Assembly (NCBI RefSeq): GCF_023100945.1
Contig: NZ_CP064689.1
Coordinates: 1,408,001-1,472,000 of the forward strand
DNA length: 64,000 nucleotides
Reading direction: 5' to 3'
Source of the DNA: Bradyrhizobium sp. 200
Lineage (GTDB): Bacteria; Pseudomonadota; Alphaproteobacteria; Rhizobiales; Xanthobacteraceae
Within the stretch, counting starts at the first letter, position 1. Each line of letters opens with the position of its first letter. Shown here piece by piece: positions 53,151 through 61,101 of the stretch. Both the position numbers and the translations under genes were made by a program. Under the pieces are notes generated by a model that did not search any database, was not told the origin of the DNA, and worked only from the letters and a program-made list of their open reading frames with translations.

Positions 53151-53903
53151 TTACGCGCCGAAGCCGCCGTCGACATTGAGCACCGTGCCGGTCACGAACG
53201 AGGCTTCGGGACTCGCGAGGAACAGCACGCCGGCGGCGATTTCTTCCGGCTTGCCGAAGCGCTGCAGCGCGTGCTGCTTGCGCTGAAGATCTGCGAAGTC
53301 GCGGTCGTCGTCCGGGTTCATGTCGGTATCGATCGAGCCCGGCTGCAGCACGTTGACGGTGATGCCGCGGGGGCCGAGGTCGCGCGCTGCGCCCTTGGTG
53401 TAGCCGACGACGGCAGCCTTGGTGGCGGCGTAGTCGGCAAGGCCCGGGAACGAGGCACGGGTCGCGATATCTGAGCCGATCGTGACGATGCGGCCGCCTT
53501 TGCCCATCAGCTTCGCCGCCGCGCGGATCGCGGTGATGACGCCATCGACATTCACGGCGCTCTGCCGGGCCAATGCCGCGGTGTCGGCATTGGGATCATC
53601 GACCGCGCCGCCGACGGCAACGCCGGCATTGTTGACGAGGATGTCGAGCCGGCCGAAATCCTTCGCGACGTTCTTCACCAGTTGGTCGACCTCGATGGAG
53701 GAGGCCTGGTCGGCCTTGTAGGCGCGGGCGTTGACGCCCTTGGCCTTCAGCTCCGCGACGACGGCCTCGGCCTTGTCAGGAGATGCCACGTAGCTGATGG
53801 CGATATTGGCGCCTGCTTCGGCGAGGGCGCGGGCAGAAGCCGCGCCGATGCCACGCGAACCGCCGGTGACGAGGGCTACCTTGCCTGAGAGCTTCTTGGT
53901 CAT
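53151..53903 (-). CDS. Short-chain dehydrogenase/reductase (FabG-like)
   Basis: 250 residues. TGGSRGIG (13-20), NNAG (91-94), catalytic S144, Y158, K162 and C-terminal VTGTVLNVDGGFGA. Classical NAD(P)-dependent SDR. First gene of an SDR-pirin unit divergent from a LysR regulator, which likely controls it. Confidence 0.93.
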   Translation of the reverse strand: MTKKLSGKVALVTGGSRGIGAASARALAEAGANIAISYVASPDKAEAVVAELKAKGVNARAYKADQASSIEVDQLVKNVAKDFGRLDILVNNAGVAVGGAVDDPNADTAALARQSAVNVDGVITAIRAAAKLMGKGGRIVTIGSDIATRASFPGLADYAATKAAVVGYTKGAARDLGPRGITVNVLQPGSIDTDMNPDDDRDFADLQRKQHALQRFGKPEEIAAGVLFLASPEASFVTGTVLNVDGGFGA

Positions 53904-53968
53904 TGGATTTCTCCGTTGCTTGAATTCCGATGGCCATTGGATATGTCGCCCGGCATGGTATAGAAATA

Positions 53969-53992
53969 GAAACTATTGAAACTCATTGTTTC
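53969..53992. promoter_or_regulatory. Candidate LysR operator
   Basis: GAAAC (53969-53973) and GTTTC (53988-53992) form an inverted pair with a further GAAAC at 53978-53982, in the AT-rich gap between the SDR and lysR genes. Confidence 0.4.
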
Positions 53993-54018
53993 CGAAAATG
54001 CTCCTAGGGGTGCCTTGC

Positions 54019-54939
54019 ATGTCAAAACTCCCGGATTTCGAGGCGCTGGCGATTTTCGCAAAAGTCGTGGAGCTGCGGTCGTTTGCATCGGCCGCCACCG
54101 AACTGGCGCTGTCCAAGGCCACGGTGTCCAAGGCGGTCAGCCGGCTGGAGCAGCGGCTCGGAGCGCGGCTGTTCAACCGCACCTCGCGGCGTCTGGCGCT
54201 GACCGACGCCGGGCAGAAGCTCGCCGAGCGCGCCGCGCGGCTGCTGGCCGATGGCGAGGACGCCGAGAACGAAGCCTTGTCGCAATCGATGGCGCCGCGC
54301 GGGCTGGTGCGGCTCGCGGTGCCGATGACGTTCGGGGTGAAGGCGGTGGCGCCGATCTTGCCGGAATTCCTCGCCGCCTTCCCGGAAGTCTCGATCGATC
54401 TGCACCTGAGCGACGCAACGGTGGACCTGATCGGCGAGGGTTTCGATGCCGGCCTGCGCATCGCGCGGCTGCCTGATTCATCGCTGATCGCGCGGCGGCT
54501 CTGCGCGATGCCGCGCTATACGGTGGCGGCGCCTTCATACCTGAAGCGGCACGGCAGGCCGACGCATCCGATGCATCTGGCCCAGCACAAATGTTTCGGC
54601 TACGCCTATCTCTCGACGCCGGGCGTCTGGCACTACACCAACGCGGCCGGCGAGCAGGCCAGCGTGCGGCCTGCGGGCCAGCTTCGCGTCAACAATGGCG
54701 AGGCACTGCTGCCGTCGGTCATCGCCGGCCTCGGCATCGCTGACCTGCCGTACTTCATCGTCGGCGATGCGATTGCATCAGGCGAAGTCGAGGTGATCCT
54801 GAAAGGCTGGCACCAGCCGGAAGGCGCGGTGCATCTGGTAACCCCGCCCGGCGGCCCGCGGCCTGCGCGCGTGGAAGTGCTGGCGGATTTTCTTGCAGGA
54901 CATTTTGCGAAGGCGAAGAAGGGAGGAAAGGCTTCGTAG
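54019..54939 (+). CDS. LysR family transcriptional regulator
   Basis: 306 residues from ATG 54019; in-frame ATG 53998 and TTG 53986 are less likely. N-terminal winged helix (FASAATELALSKATVSKAVS, about 19-38), linker, and periplasmic-binding-fold effector domain of usual length. It belongs to the CrgA/DsdC-like branch that often regulates a divergent oxidoreductase; here an SDR and pirin. Confidence 0.92.
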   Translation: MSKLPDFEALAIFAKVVELRSFASAATELALSKATVSKAVSRLEQRLGARLFNRTSRRLALTDAGQKLAERAARLLADGEDAENEALSQSMAPRGLVRLAVPMTFGVKAVAPILPEFLAAFPEVSIDLHLSDATVDLIGEGFDAGLRIARLPDSSLIARRLCAMPRYTVAAPSYLKRHGRPTHPMHLAQHKCFGYAYLSTPGVWHYTNAAGEQASVRPAGQLRVNNGEALLPSVIAGLGIADLPYFIVGDAIASGEVEVILKGWHQPEGAVHLVTPPGGPRPARVEVLADFLAGHFAKAKKGGKAS

Positions 54940-54968
54940 GCAAAGCGAAGCGTGCCTGCCCTACGATT
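54938..54968. repeat. Short family D hairpin
   Basis: CGTAGGCAAAGCGAAGCGTG through CCTACG, a shortened family D element at the lysR stop. Confidence 0.6.
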
Positions 54969-54979
54969 CCTAATCAGCG

Positions 54980-55531
54980 CTAACGACCGTAAGAGATGCT
55001 GTGATCGCAGTTATAGCGGACAGCCGGATCGCGGCCTCGCAACTCCTCGATCCGTGCCCACGTATCTTGCCATGGGCCTTCGTCCGTTAAAGGGGTGCGA
55101 GTTCCGTCACGAGCAACTTTGAAAACTCTCCAAATAGGTAGTCGAGTGGCTGCGGATGACTCAAAGAATGCTTCAAGAAAAGTTGGAAACCAGCCAGAAT
55201 CCATACCCATGCTTTGATGTTTTGGATCGTCAGCGCAGTGAAGCAGTCCCCACGGGCAGCGCGGTCCAAAGCCGTATTCGCAATAGCCGATCGCCGTGTC
55301 CGAATGTTCAGCATCGTTGAAAACGATCCAGCAAGGATACTGCTGGCCGGGTGAACCATAGTCCCAATCGCGAAACACGACGTTCGGGGGTACGAGCAAT
55401 CCCCGAATGTGCGCGACAACGCGCGCGTCGGTTACAGTTTCCAGTTCGCGCCTGACGATGTCGTTCAATGTTTCGGCGTCGATCGGCAATTCGAATCTGA
55501 CTTTGCATGAGTGATTTGGAGCGCGGTTCAT
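54980..55531 (-). CDS. Hypothetical soluble protein
   Basis: 183 residues from ATG 55531 (ATG 55543 adds four). The frame stays open far upstream but that part is antisense to the Bug gene. Aromatic-rich middle with GYCEYGFGPRCPWGLLHCAD and four cysteines; no signal or membrane segment. Less GC-rich than neighbours and bracketed by family D-like arms (54938-54968 and 55673-55706), so it may be acquired. No family recognised; an immunity-type protein is one possibility. Confidence 0.6.
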   Translation of the reverse strand: MNRAPNHSCKVRFELPIDAETLNDIVRRELETVTDARVVAHIRGLLVPPNVVFRDWDYGSPGQQYPCWIVFNDAEHSDTAIGYCEYGFGPRCPWGLLHCADDPKHQSMGMDSGWFPTFLEAFFESSAATRLPIWRVFKVARDGTRTPLTDEGPWQDTWARIEELRGRDPAVRYNCDHSISYGR

Positions 55532-55762
55532 TATAGAGCGCATGACGAGGCAGCGAAACCGGATTGAGGCCCTTCCGGAATAGGGGAGATTGAGGCGGTG
55601 GCCGCTATCGCTCCTGCAGATATGCACGGCTGGAAATTGACCGAACGTGCACAATGAACACCAAGGCCCGAGGGATGTGGGCACGCATCGCTTTGCCCAC
55701 CTACGATTTGAGGCTAGGCTGCGTTCCAACAACCAAAACAAAATCCTGGGGAGAAACCACCA

Positions 55763-56752
55763 ATGAACCGCCGCGAACTTCTGAAGGCCGCCGCCGCACT
55801 GCCGCTGGCGCAAACCGCACTCTCCAACCCCGCCTTCGCGCAAAGCCCATACCCCTCCCGCAACGTCACCATGATCGTGCCGTTTCCGCCCGGCGGCCAG
55901 GCCGATCTCGCGGCGCGGCCGATCGCGCAGGCGCTGGAGCGGATTCTCGGCAAGCCTGTGATCGTCGACAACCGCGCCGGCGGTGGCGGCGGGTCGGTCG
56001 GCAATGCGGCTGCGGCGCGCGCCGAGCCGGACGGCCATACGCTGCTGATGACGTTGTCCTCGCTCGCGGTGCTGCCGGAAGCCGACCGGCTGTTCGACCG
56101 CCCGGTGGCGTATGAAGTTTCGCAGTTCGCGCCGATCGCGCGCGTGCTCGCCGATCCGACACTGCTCGCCGTGCCGGCCTCGGCGCCGTGGAAGACGCTG
56201 CAGGAATTCGTCGACGATGCGAAGAAGCGTCCCGGGCAAATTCCCTACGGCTCGTCGGGTCCCTACGGCACGCTGCATGTGGCGATGGAAATGTTTGCGG
56301 CGAGCGCCGGCATCAAACTGCTGCACGTGCCGTTCCGTGGCGCTGGCCCTGCGCTGGCTGCGCTGCTCGGCGGCACCGTGCAGGCGATGGCCTCTGCGCC
56401 GGGCACGCTGAAGCAGCAGGTCGATGACGGCAAGATGCGCGTGCTCGCCAACTGGGGCGCCGAGCGCATCAAGAGTTTTCCCGACCTGCCGACTTTCAAG
56501 GAGCTCGGTTACAAGGACGTCGAGTTCTACATCTGGGCCGGATTGTTCGCGCAGAGTGCGTTGCCCGCGCCGATCATGACGCGGTTGCGCGAAGCGATGG
56601 CGGAAGCGGTGAAGGCGCCCGAGGTGATCAGGACGTTCGAGACCGCGGGCAGCCCCGTCGCCTATCAGGACGCGCCGGAATTCTCAAAATTCGTCGCGGA
56701 AGACAGTGCGCGGCTGGTCGCGGCGGTGAAGAAGATCGGCAAAGTGGAGTAG
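55763..56752 (+). CDS. Bug family tripartite tricarboxylate binding protein, orphan, Tat-type signal
   Basis: 329 residues. N-terminus MNRRELLKAAAALPLAQTAL is a twin-arginine signal, unusual since most Bug proteins use Sec. Then PYPSRNVTMIVPFPPGGQAD and PFRGAGPALAAL, the Bug signature loops. No TctAB adjoins it. Its last codons (VAAVKKIGKVE) are echoed at 58190-58233. Confidence 0.9.
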   Translation: MNRRELLKAAAALPLAQTALSNPAFAQSPYPSRNVTMIVPFPPGGQADLAARPIAQALERILGKPVIVDNRAGGGGGSVGNAAAARAEPDGHTLLMTLSSLAVLPEADRLFDRPVAYEVSQFAPIARVLADPTLLAVPASAPWKTLQEFVDDAKKRPGQIPYGSSGPYGTLHVAMEMFAASAGIKLLHVPFRGAGPALAALLGGTVQAMASAPGTLKQQVDDGKMRVLANWGAERIKSFPDLPTFKELGYKDVEFYIWAGLFAQSALPAPIMTRLREAMAEAVKAPEVIRTFETAGSPVAYQDAPEFSKFVAEDSARLVAAVKKIGKVE

Positions 56753-56850
56753 CAATCTGCACCGTCGCTTGGTCGTTTGTCGTTAAATTTGTTGCAACCC
56801 AGACCTCTCCAACTTAAGATTGCAGCGGCATATTGGGCGGAGGGGTTGCC

Positions 56851-57120
56851 ATGAAGAGAGCAAAACGAAGTGCGCGGTCGGCCGGCAAAGCGAAATCGTC
56901 GGCAAAACGGACAGTCAGAAAAGCCGTAAGGAAAACTACCAGGAAAACTACCAAGAAAACTGCCAAGAAAACCGTTAAGAAAAGTGCACGTAAAGCTGCT
57001 CCTAAGAAGAAAAGCGCTTCTGGGAGACACGCCTGGCAGGCACCAGCACCGATGCCTGCGTCTGAAGGGTCGGCTGACAGTATTTCCACCCACGGATCGG
57101 GTGGCGGACCCGGCGATTAG
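56851..57120 (+). CDS. Lys/Arg-rich histone-H1-like protein
   Basis: 89 residues from ATG 56851 (GGAGGGG upstream). The first 60 residues are almost all Lys, Arg, Ala, Thr and Ser in KKTxKKT/KTTRKT-type repeats, like bacterial H1-like proteins (AlgP, HctB type); the tail is Gly/Ser-rich. It should bind DNA non-specifically. Low-complexity composition makes homology calls unsafe. A membrane protein gene follows after 11 bp. Confidence 0.65.
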   Translation: MKRAKRSARSAGKAKSSAKRTVRKAVRKTTRKTTKKTAKKTVKKSARKAAPKKKSASGRHAWQAPAPMPASEGSADSISTHGSGGGPGD

Positions 57121-57131
57121 CTGGTCCTAGC

Positions 57132-58154
57132 ATGAAGCTTCCGTTAGACTTCAGCCTCAAGCTGGTATTTCGCCTTGTCTTTGCCGGAGTCATCCTCGCT
57201 GCGGCGTTTTTTCCTGCCACGCGGGCAATTGGAGACGCGTCCAATATCAAGATCAGGACGGAATACCTTTTTCCTATCACAGTAATTCTGTGGGGTTGGA
57301 TCGTCCTGATCTGCGACATGCGAATCTACATGCTGTTCGAAGGCCGACGCTATTGGCCGGCGTCGCTGAGACAGCTCTTGTTGCGAAGCGAACAAAGGCG
57401 GCTGGCGAAGTTGTCGAAGGTAATCGACAAGCCAGGCTCTGATCGGCGCCGATATCTGGAAGCAAGCGTTGAGTATGGATTGTTTCCGGTCAACGAAGAT
57501 GGGACAGCCTACGCCGAGCACCCGACGCGACTGGGTAATCTCATCGAATCTTTCGAGACCTATCCGAAGGTGAAGTATGGCCTTGACGCGATATTTTACT
57601 GGTACCGGCTGTGGGTGGTCCTCGACAAGGACCTGCGTGAGGAGCTTGAGAACGCGCAGTCCGTTGTCGACAGCACGATCTATGTCGCTTTTGCGTTCTA
57701 TGTCTCTGGGCTCGTGATGTTAGGTTATGCCGGTGTCACGTTCATCACACATGCCGGTTACCGTTTTCTGCGCTGGTTGCCTGTCGTTGACTTGCCATAT
57801 GTTCCCCAGCCGGGCTGGCTTTGCGTGTTGGGGATAGTCTGCCTCGCGGGCGGCTATTTGATTTATCGCCTGTCCCTCACCGCACACGTGCAGTACGGCG
57901 AACTGTTTAAGTCCACTTTCGATCAGTTCCGATCAAAGCTTCAGTTTGATGATGTTCTCCAGGAAGTCGGTCGCATCATCGATGCCCCCTATCTTTCCTT
58001 TAAGTCCAGGCGGGAGAAGAACCGGATCATCTGGCGCTATCTGCGCTGGCATCGGGTTCGCGATGACGCGATGGAGAAGAATTTCACGCCTGGAGAATGG
58101 AAGGAGCGCGGTGCGGCAGCGGCTGCGCGGGATGCCGACACAGCCTCGCCATGA
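57132..58154 (+). CDS. Membrane protein of unknown function
   Basis: 340 residues. Hydrophobic helices at about 10-30, 45-63, 190-215 and 228-248, with a cytoplasmic region between (SLRQLLLRSEQRRLAKLSKV, GNLIESFETYPKVKYGLD) and a charged C-terminal part. No family recognised. Codon use is more AT-rich than the flanks. It follows the H1-like gene closely and the two lie between tctC and a stray copy of its 3' end. Confidence 0.7.
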   Translation: MKLPLDFSLKLVFRLVFAGVILAAAFFPATRAIGDASNIKIRTEYLFPITVILWGWIVLICDMRIYMLFEGRRYWPASLRQLLLRSEQRRLAKLSKVIDKPGSDRRRYLEASVEYGLFPVNEDGTAYAEHPTRLGNLIESFETYPKVKYGLDAIFYWYRLWVVLDKDLREELENAQSVVDSTIYVAFAFYVSGLVMLGYAGVTFITHAGYRFLRWLPVVDLPYVPQPGWLCVLGIVCLAGGYLIYRLSLTAHVQYGELFKSTFDQFRSKLQFDDVLQEVGRIIDAPYLSFKSRREKNRIIWRYLRWHRVRDDAMEKNFTPGEWKERGAAAAARDADTASP

Positions 58155-58189
58155 CGGTGGGCGCAATCGAACCCGAAACTGATGCGCGA

Positions 58190-58233
58190 TAGTGCTCGTC
58201 GCGGCTGTGAAGAAGATCGGCAAGGTCGAGCAG
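58190..58233 (+). repeat. Stray copy of the 3' end of a Bug (tctC-type) gene
   Basis: GTCGCGGCTGTGAAGAAGAT followed by CGGCAAGGTCGAGCAG matches the end of the Bug gene at 56717-56752 (VAAVKKIGKVE) with a few changes; GATAGTGCT upstream also aligns (DSA) after a 5-base deletion. It has no gene attached. Confidence 0.65.
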
Positions 58234-58325
58234 GGAATAGGCCGACATCAGCCAAGCTGAAAATCGGAGAAGCTGCTAATCAGTGCCGCCCAAGCTGGTG
58301 GCCTTCCTCAGAATTGAGTTGATGC

Positions 58326-58556
58326 ATGACTGATCGCGAGAAGAAGCTGCTGATCGCCCTCGTCAAGATGGTTGATCAATATCTCGACAATTACCAGGAC
58401 GAGGTAGACAGCCGCTCAATGTCGGCTGGCGAGCACGCAATCGACGCTCTTGCAGATTTTGGACTTATGGAAGTTGTTAATGCCCGCTTCGGTCGATGGA
58501 CAGAGGCGGGCAAGAAGTTCGTCGCAGAAAACGCCCGCCGGCCAAACGCAAGCTAG
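58326..58556 (+). CDS. Small hypothetical protein
   Basis: 76 residues, helical and charged (MTDREKKLLIALVKMVDQYL). C-terminal part (ALADFGLMEVVNARFGRWTE) looks like a small helix-turn-helix or wing but no family is recognised. Real-gene case: good codon bias and no overlap. Confidence 0.55.
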   Translation: MTDREKKLLIALVKMVDQYLDNYQDEVDSRSMSAGEHAIDALADFGLMEVVNARFGRWTEAGKKFVAENARRPNAS

Positions 58557-58731
58557 ATCACTTTGCGAACCAGGCCGATTGACATTGGATGCGAGCATTA
58601 TCGAAGGGAACCCGCTTCACATTTTTTTGTTCGCACCAACGTCGCGTGGCCGCATTCATTCGGCAGGTTTGATACTCATCGCCGCGCGGAGTTCCGCGTC
58701 AATTTTGAAATCGAACGAAAGGACTTTATCC

Positions 58732-59103
58732 ATGCAAACGCAGCGGATTGTCCTCGGCCTTGCCGTCGCGATCGGCGGAACAGGAGTCATCGCTCCCGCG
58801 TCGTCGCAGGAATATCGTGGAACCTGGGAGCAGCAGATGGCCTGCACGCCCGATGTTTGGCGGCTCTGCGGCGACCAGATCCCCGATGCCAGCCGGATCG
58901 TGGCCTGCTTGCGGCAGAACACGCCGCAGCTCTCTCCTAATTGCCGCGCGGTGTTCGAATCGAGCGCCGAACAACAGCAGGCTAATCGTGGGTCGACGCA
59001 GCGGGTTCCGCAGCAGACGGCACCACGTGGCCGCGCGCCGCAACAAATGCAGCCGCAGGCCGTACAGCCCCAGCCGCGACCGTTCTATGAGGAAGATGAA
59101 TAG
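58732..59103 (+). CDS. Secreted cysteine-motif protein
   Basis: 123 residues from ATG 58732 (AAAGGA upstream). Sec signal ending ASSQE, then a module with C38, C46, C59, C71 (CTPDVWRLCGDQIPD, CLRQNTPQLSPNC) shaped like the cysteine-rich GLG1 repeat, followed by a Gln/Pro-rich tail. Common in Bradyrhizobium; function unknown. Its end overlaps the YbaK gene tail to tail by 19 bp. Confidence 0.75.
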   Translation: MQTQRIVLGLAVAIGGTGVIAPASSQEYRGTWEQQMACTPDVWRLCGDQIPDASRIVACLRQNTPQLSPNCRAVFESSAEQQQANRGSTQRVPQQTAPRGRAPQQMQPQAVQPQPRPFYEEDE

Positions 59104-59585
59104 GCTGGCGCTTCCAGCGCGGGCCTGAGTTCGCAAACGTCGACCCATTCGGCTCCGGTCAGTTCCGCCATGCGCGCGGGCGTAATTTTCACCGCGCTGT
59201 GGGTCGAGCCCGCGGCCGGCACCACGATGTCGAACGCCCTGAGCGACACGTCGCAATAGACCGGCAGCGGCGTCTTCAATCCGAACGGACATACGCCGCC
59301 GACCTCGTGCCCGGTGATCTCGGCGACTTCCTCGAGGCCGAGCATTTTCGGCTTTCCTCCGAACAGCGCCTTCACCTTCTTGTTGTCCATCCGCGAGGTT
59401 CCGGCAGCGACGATCAGCACCACGCGCTCCCCGATCCGCAGGCTCAGCGTCTTGGCGATCCGCGCCGGTTCCACCCCGTAAGCCTCTGCGGCAAGCGTGA
59501 CGGTGGCGGAACTCATCTGGGATTCGATCACGGAGATATCAGGCGCCTTTTCTGCGAAGAAGGCGCGGACGGACTCAAGACTCAT
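59085..59585 (-). CDS. YbaK/EbsC family aminoacyl-tRNA deacylase
   Basis: 166 residues, one YbaK/ProX-type editing domain (ATVTLAAEAYGVEPARIAKT, GGVCPFGLKTPLPVYCD). Hydrolyses mischarged tRNA in trans. It starts 1 bp after the haloacid dehalogenase stop (TGAAATG), so the two are translationally coupled. Confidence 0.9.
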   Translation of the reverse strand: MSLESVRAFFAEKAPDISVIESQMSSATVTLAAEAYGVEPARIAKTLSLRIGERVVLIVAAGTSRMDNKKVKALFGGKPKMLGLEEVAEITGHEVGGVCPFGLKTPLPVYCDVSLRAFDIVVPAAGSTHSAVKITPARMAELTGAEWVDVCELRPALEAPAYSSSS

Positions 59586-59586
59586 T

Positions 59587-60333
59587 TCAGGACCTTTGGG
59601 CAGACACCAGGGCGGGAAGCTCGGCGAGGGCGTGGATGCGATGGTCGGGCAGAGCGCCGAGTTCGTCCATCTGGGTGCGCAATATCTTGAACATCGTCAA
59701 GGGAGGCAGTGTCTCGCTTTCGAGGCAGGCCAGCGCCATCGCTTCCGGCATTACCCGCTCGATCCAGGCGACGTTGAGCCCGAACGCCTTGGCGCCGCAG
59801 ACGTCCCATGGATTGGAGGAGATGAACAGCACCTCGGCGGGCCGCACCTGCAACTTCTCCTCGATCAGCGCATAGGCTTCGGGAGCGGGCTTGAAGATCT
59901 TCTTGGCGTCGACGCTGATGACTGCATCCAGCACGCTGTCGAGCCCACTGTTGCGCACCAGCGCACTCAGCATATCAGGGCTGCCGTTCGAGAGTATCGC
60001 GAGCTTGCGGTCCTTCATCGCTGAAAGCGCCGCGAGCGCATCCGGATAGAGATCGAGATGCAGATATTTGTCGATGATGCGCGCGAAAGTGTCATCGTCA
60101 TATTGCAGCCCAAGACTACTCAGCGTGTAGGCCAGCGAGTCGCGCGTCACTTCGAAGAAATCCCGGTAATGCCGCATCAGCGAGCGCAGCCAGGTGTATT
60201 CGAGCTGCTTGATGCGCCAGACCTGGGTGATGATTTCGCCATAGCCCGGGAACGCGTCCTCGGTGACGTCGGCCACCGACTGGACGTCATAGAGTGTGCC
60301 ATAGGCATCGAACACAACGGCTTTGATGGTCAT
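59587..60333 (-). CDS. Haloacid dehalogenase type II
   Basis: 248 residues from ATG 60333. HAD fold with nucleophile D9 (VFDAYGTLYD), motif II SNGSPDML, lysine in KKIFKPAPEAY and motif IV SSNPWDVCGAK; these match L-2-haloacid dehalogenases (DehII type), where S-N-G and N-P-W-D shape the halide site. A decayed N-terminal copy lies at 61000-61101. Confidence 0.9.
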   Translation of the reverse strand: MTIKAVVFDAYGTLYDVQSVADVTEDAFPGYGEIITQVWRIKQLEYTWLRSLMRHYRDFFEVTRDSLAYTLSSLGLQYDDDTFARIIDKYLHLDLYPDALAALSAMKDRKLAILSNGSPDMLSALVRNSGLDSVLDAVISVDAKKIFKPAPEAYALIEEKLQVRPAEVLFISSNPWDVCGAKAFGLNVAWIERVMPEAMALACLESETLPPLTMFKILRTQMDELGALPDHRIHALAELPALVSAQRS

Positions 60334-60395
60334 GAGCACACTTCAAATGTGGCGACGGGTTGGATGAGCCGCGGCAAGGCCCGATACCTCAGTAC

Positions 60396-60872
60396 TCATT
60401 GAGTGGCCTGGTCGCTGGCATCTGCAAGGAATTTTTCAAGCATCCTGGCTGCGTCATCGGGCACGTTGAGGCCGTGACGGGGAAAAATTTGCTTCGCACC
60501 GTACTCGCTCGAGTTATAAGTCAGCCAGACCTTGTCCTGGTCGTCCTGCCAAACCAGCGCTTTCATCGGAAGGTCGATCGCGAGCGTCGCGCCCTTCATC
60601 ATCGGCGGCGTTCCAGCCTTCGGATTACCGAAGATGACGACCGTTCGCGGCCGCATTTCCAGCCCGGCTTCCTTTGCCGCGGAGGCGTGATCGATCCGGC
60701 CGAAGATCGTCCATCCGCCTGGAGCTTTCGACTTGATGGCTGCTTCGAACTTTTCGATGGTTTCCTGAACGCTGTGTTTGCTCTGCTTCGTGATCAGGCC
60801 GCTGTCGGCGAATGCTTGTGACGACGACATTGCGACCAGAATTCCTGCAACTATCGTGTTTCGTGAAAGCAT
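60396..60872 (-). CDS. Secreted DUF302 family protein
   Basis: 158 residues from ATG 60872 (GAGGA 8 nt upstream). Sec signal (IVAGILVAMSSSQAFA), then a single DUF302 domain: VQETIEKFEAAIKSKGWTIF-like start, PRTVVIFGNPKAGTPPM and LPMKALVWQDDQDKVW. Periplasmic, role unknown. It sits between an intact dehalogenase gene and a dehalogenase ghost. Confidence 0.88.
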   Translation of the reverse strand: MLSRNTIVAGILVAMSSSQAFADSGLITKQSKHSVQETIEKFEAAIKSKAPGGWTIFGRIDHASAAKEAGLEMRPRTVVIFGNPKAGTPPMMKGATLAIDLPMKALVWQDDQDKVWLTYNSSEYGAKQIFPRHGLNVPDDAARMLEKFLADASDQATQ

Positions 60873-60999
60873 GTCGATGATCCTCCGCGGGCGTGGCCGA
60901 TCCGGACTGCACGCGCACCGTATCGATCGCCGTGCGACAACGCACACCGAAAATCAGTTGATGGGTTGTCGGCAGCAATAAATACATCGTGAGCTGCCA

Positions 61000-61101
61000 A
61001 CCCGCCACTTGGGCCAATGGCGCATCCTCGGCGACGGCGTCGCCCGGCTGGATGTCGTAGGGCGCGCCACGGGCACCGAACACGATGGCCTTGATACTCA
61101 C
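61000..61101 (-). pseudogene. Decayed 5' copy of the haloacid dehalogenase gene
   Basis: From GTG 61101 the frame reads MSIKAIVFGARGAPYDIQPG then DAVAEDAPLAQ, matching the start of the dehalogenase (MTIKAVVFDAYGTLYD ... VTEDAFPG) for about 30 residues. The nucleophile aspartate is glycine and the similarity then stops. The GTG overlaps the stop of the upstream hydrolase. It cannot be active. Confidence 0.78.

Noticed and set aside
55532..56326. Upstream extension of the hypothetical gene at 54980-55531
   Set aside because: The extension is antisense to the Bug gene and lacks a start signal; the supported gene begins at 55531 or 55543.
60625..60999. Remainder of the 158-codon frame that starts with the dehalogenase ghost
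   Set aside because: After about 30 codons it loses similarity and runs out of frame through the DUF302 gene; it is not a protein.
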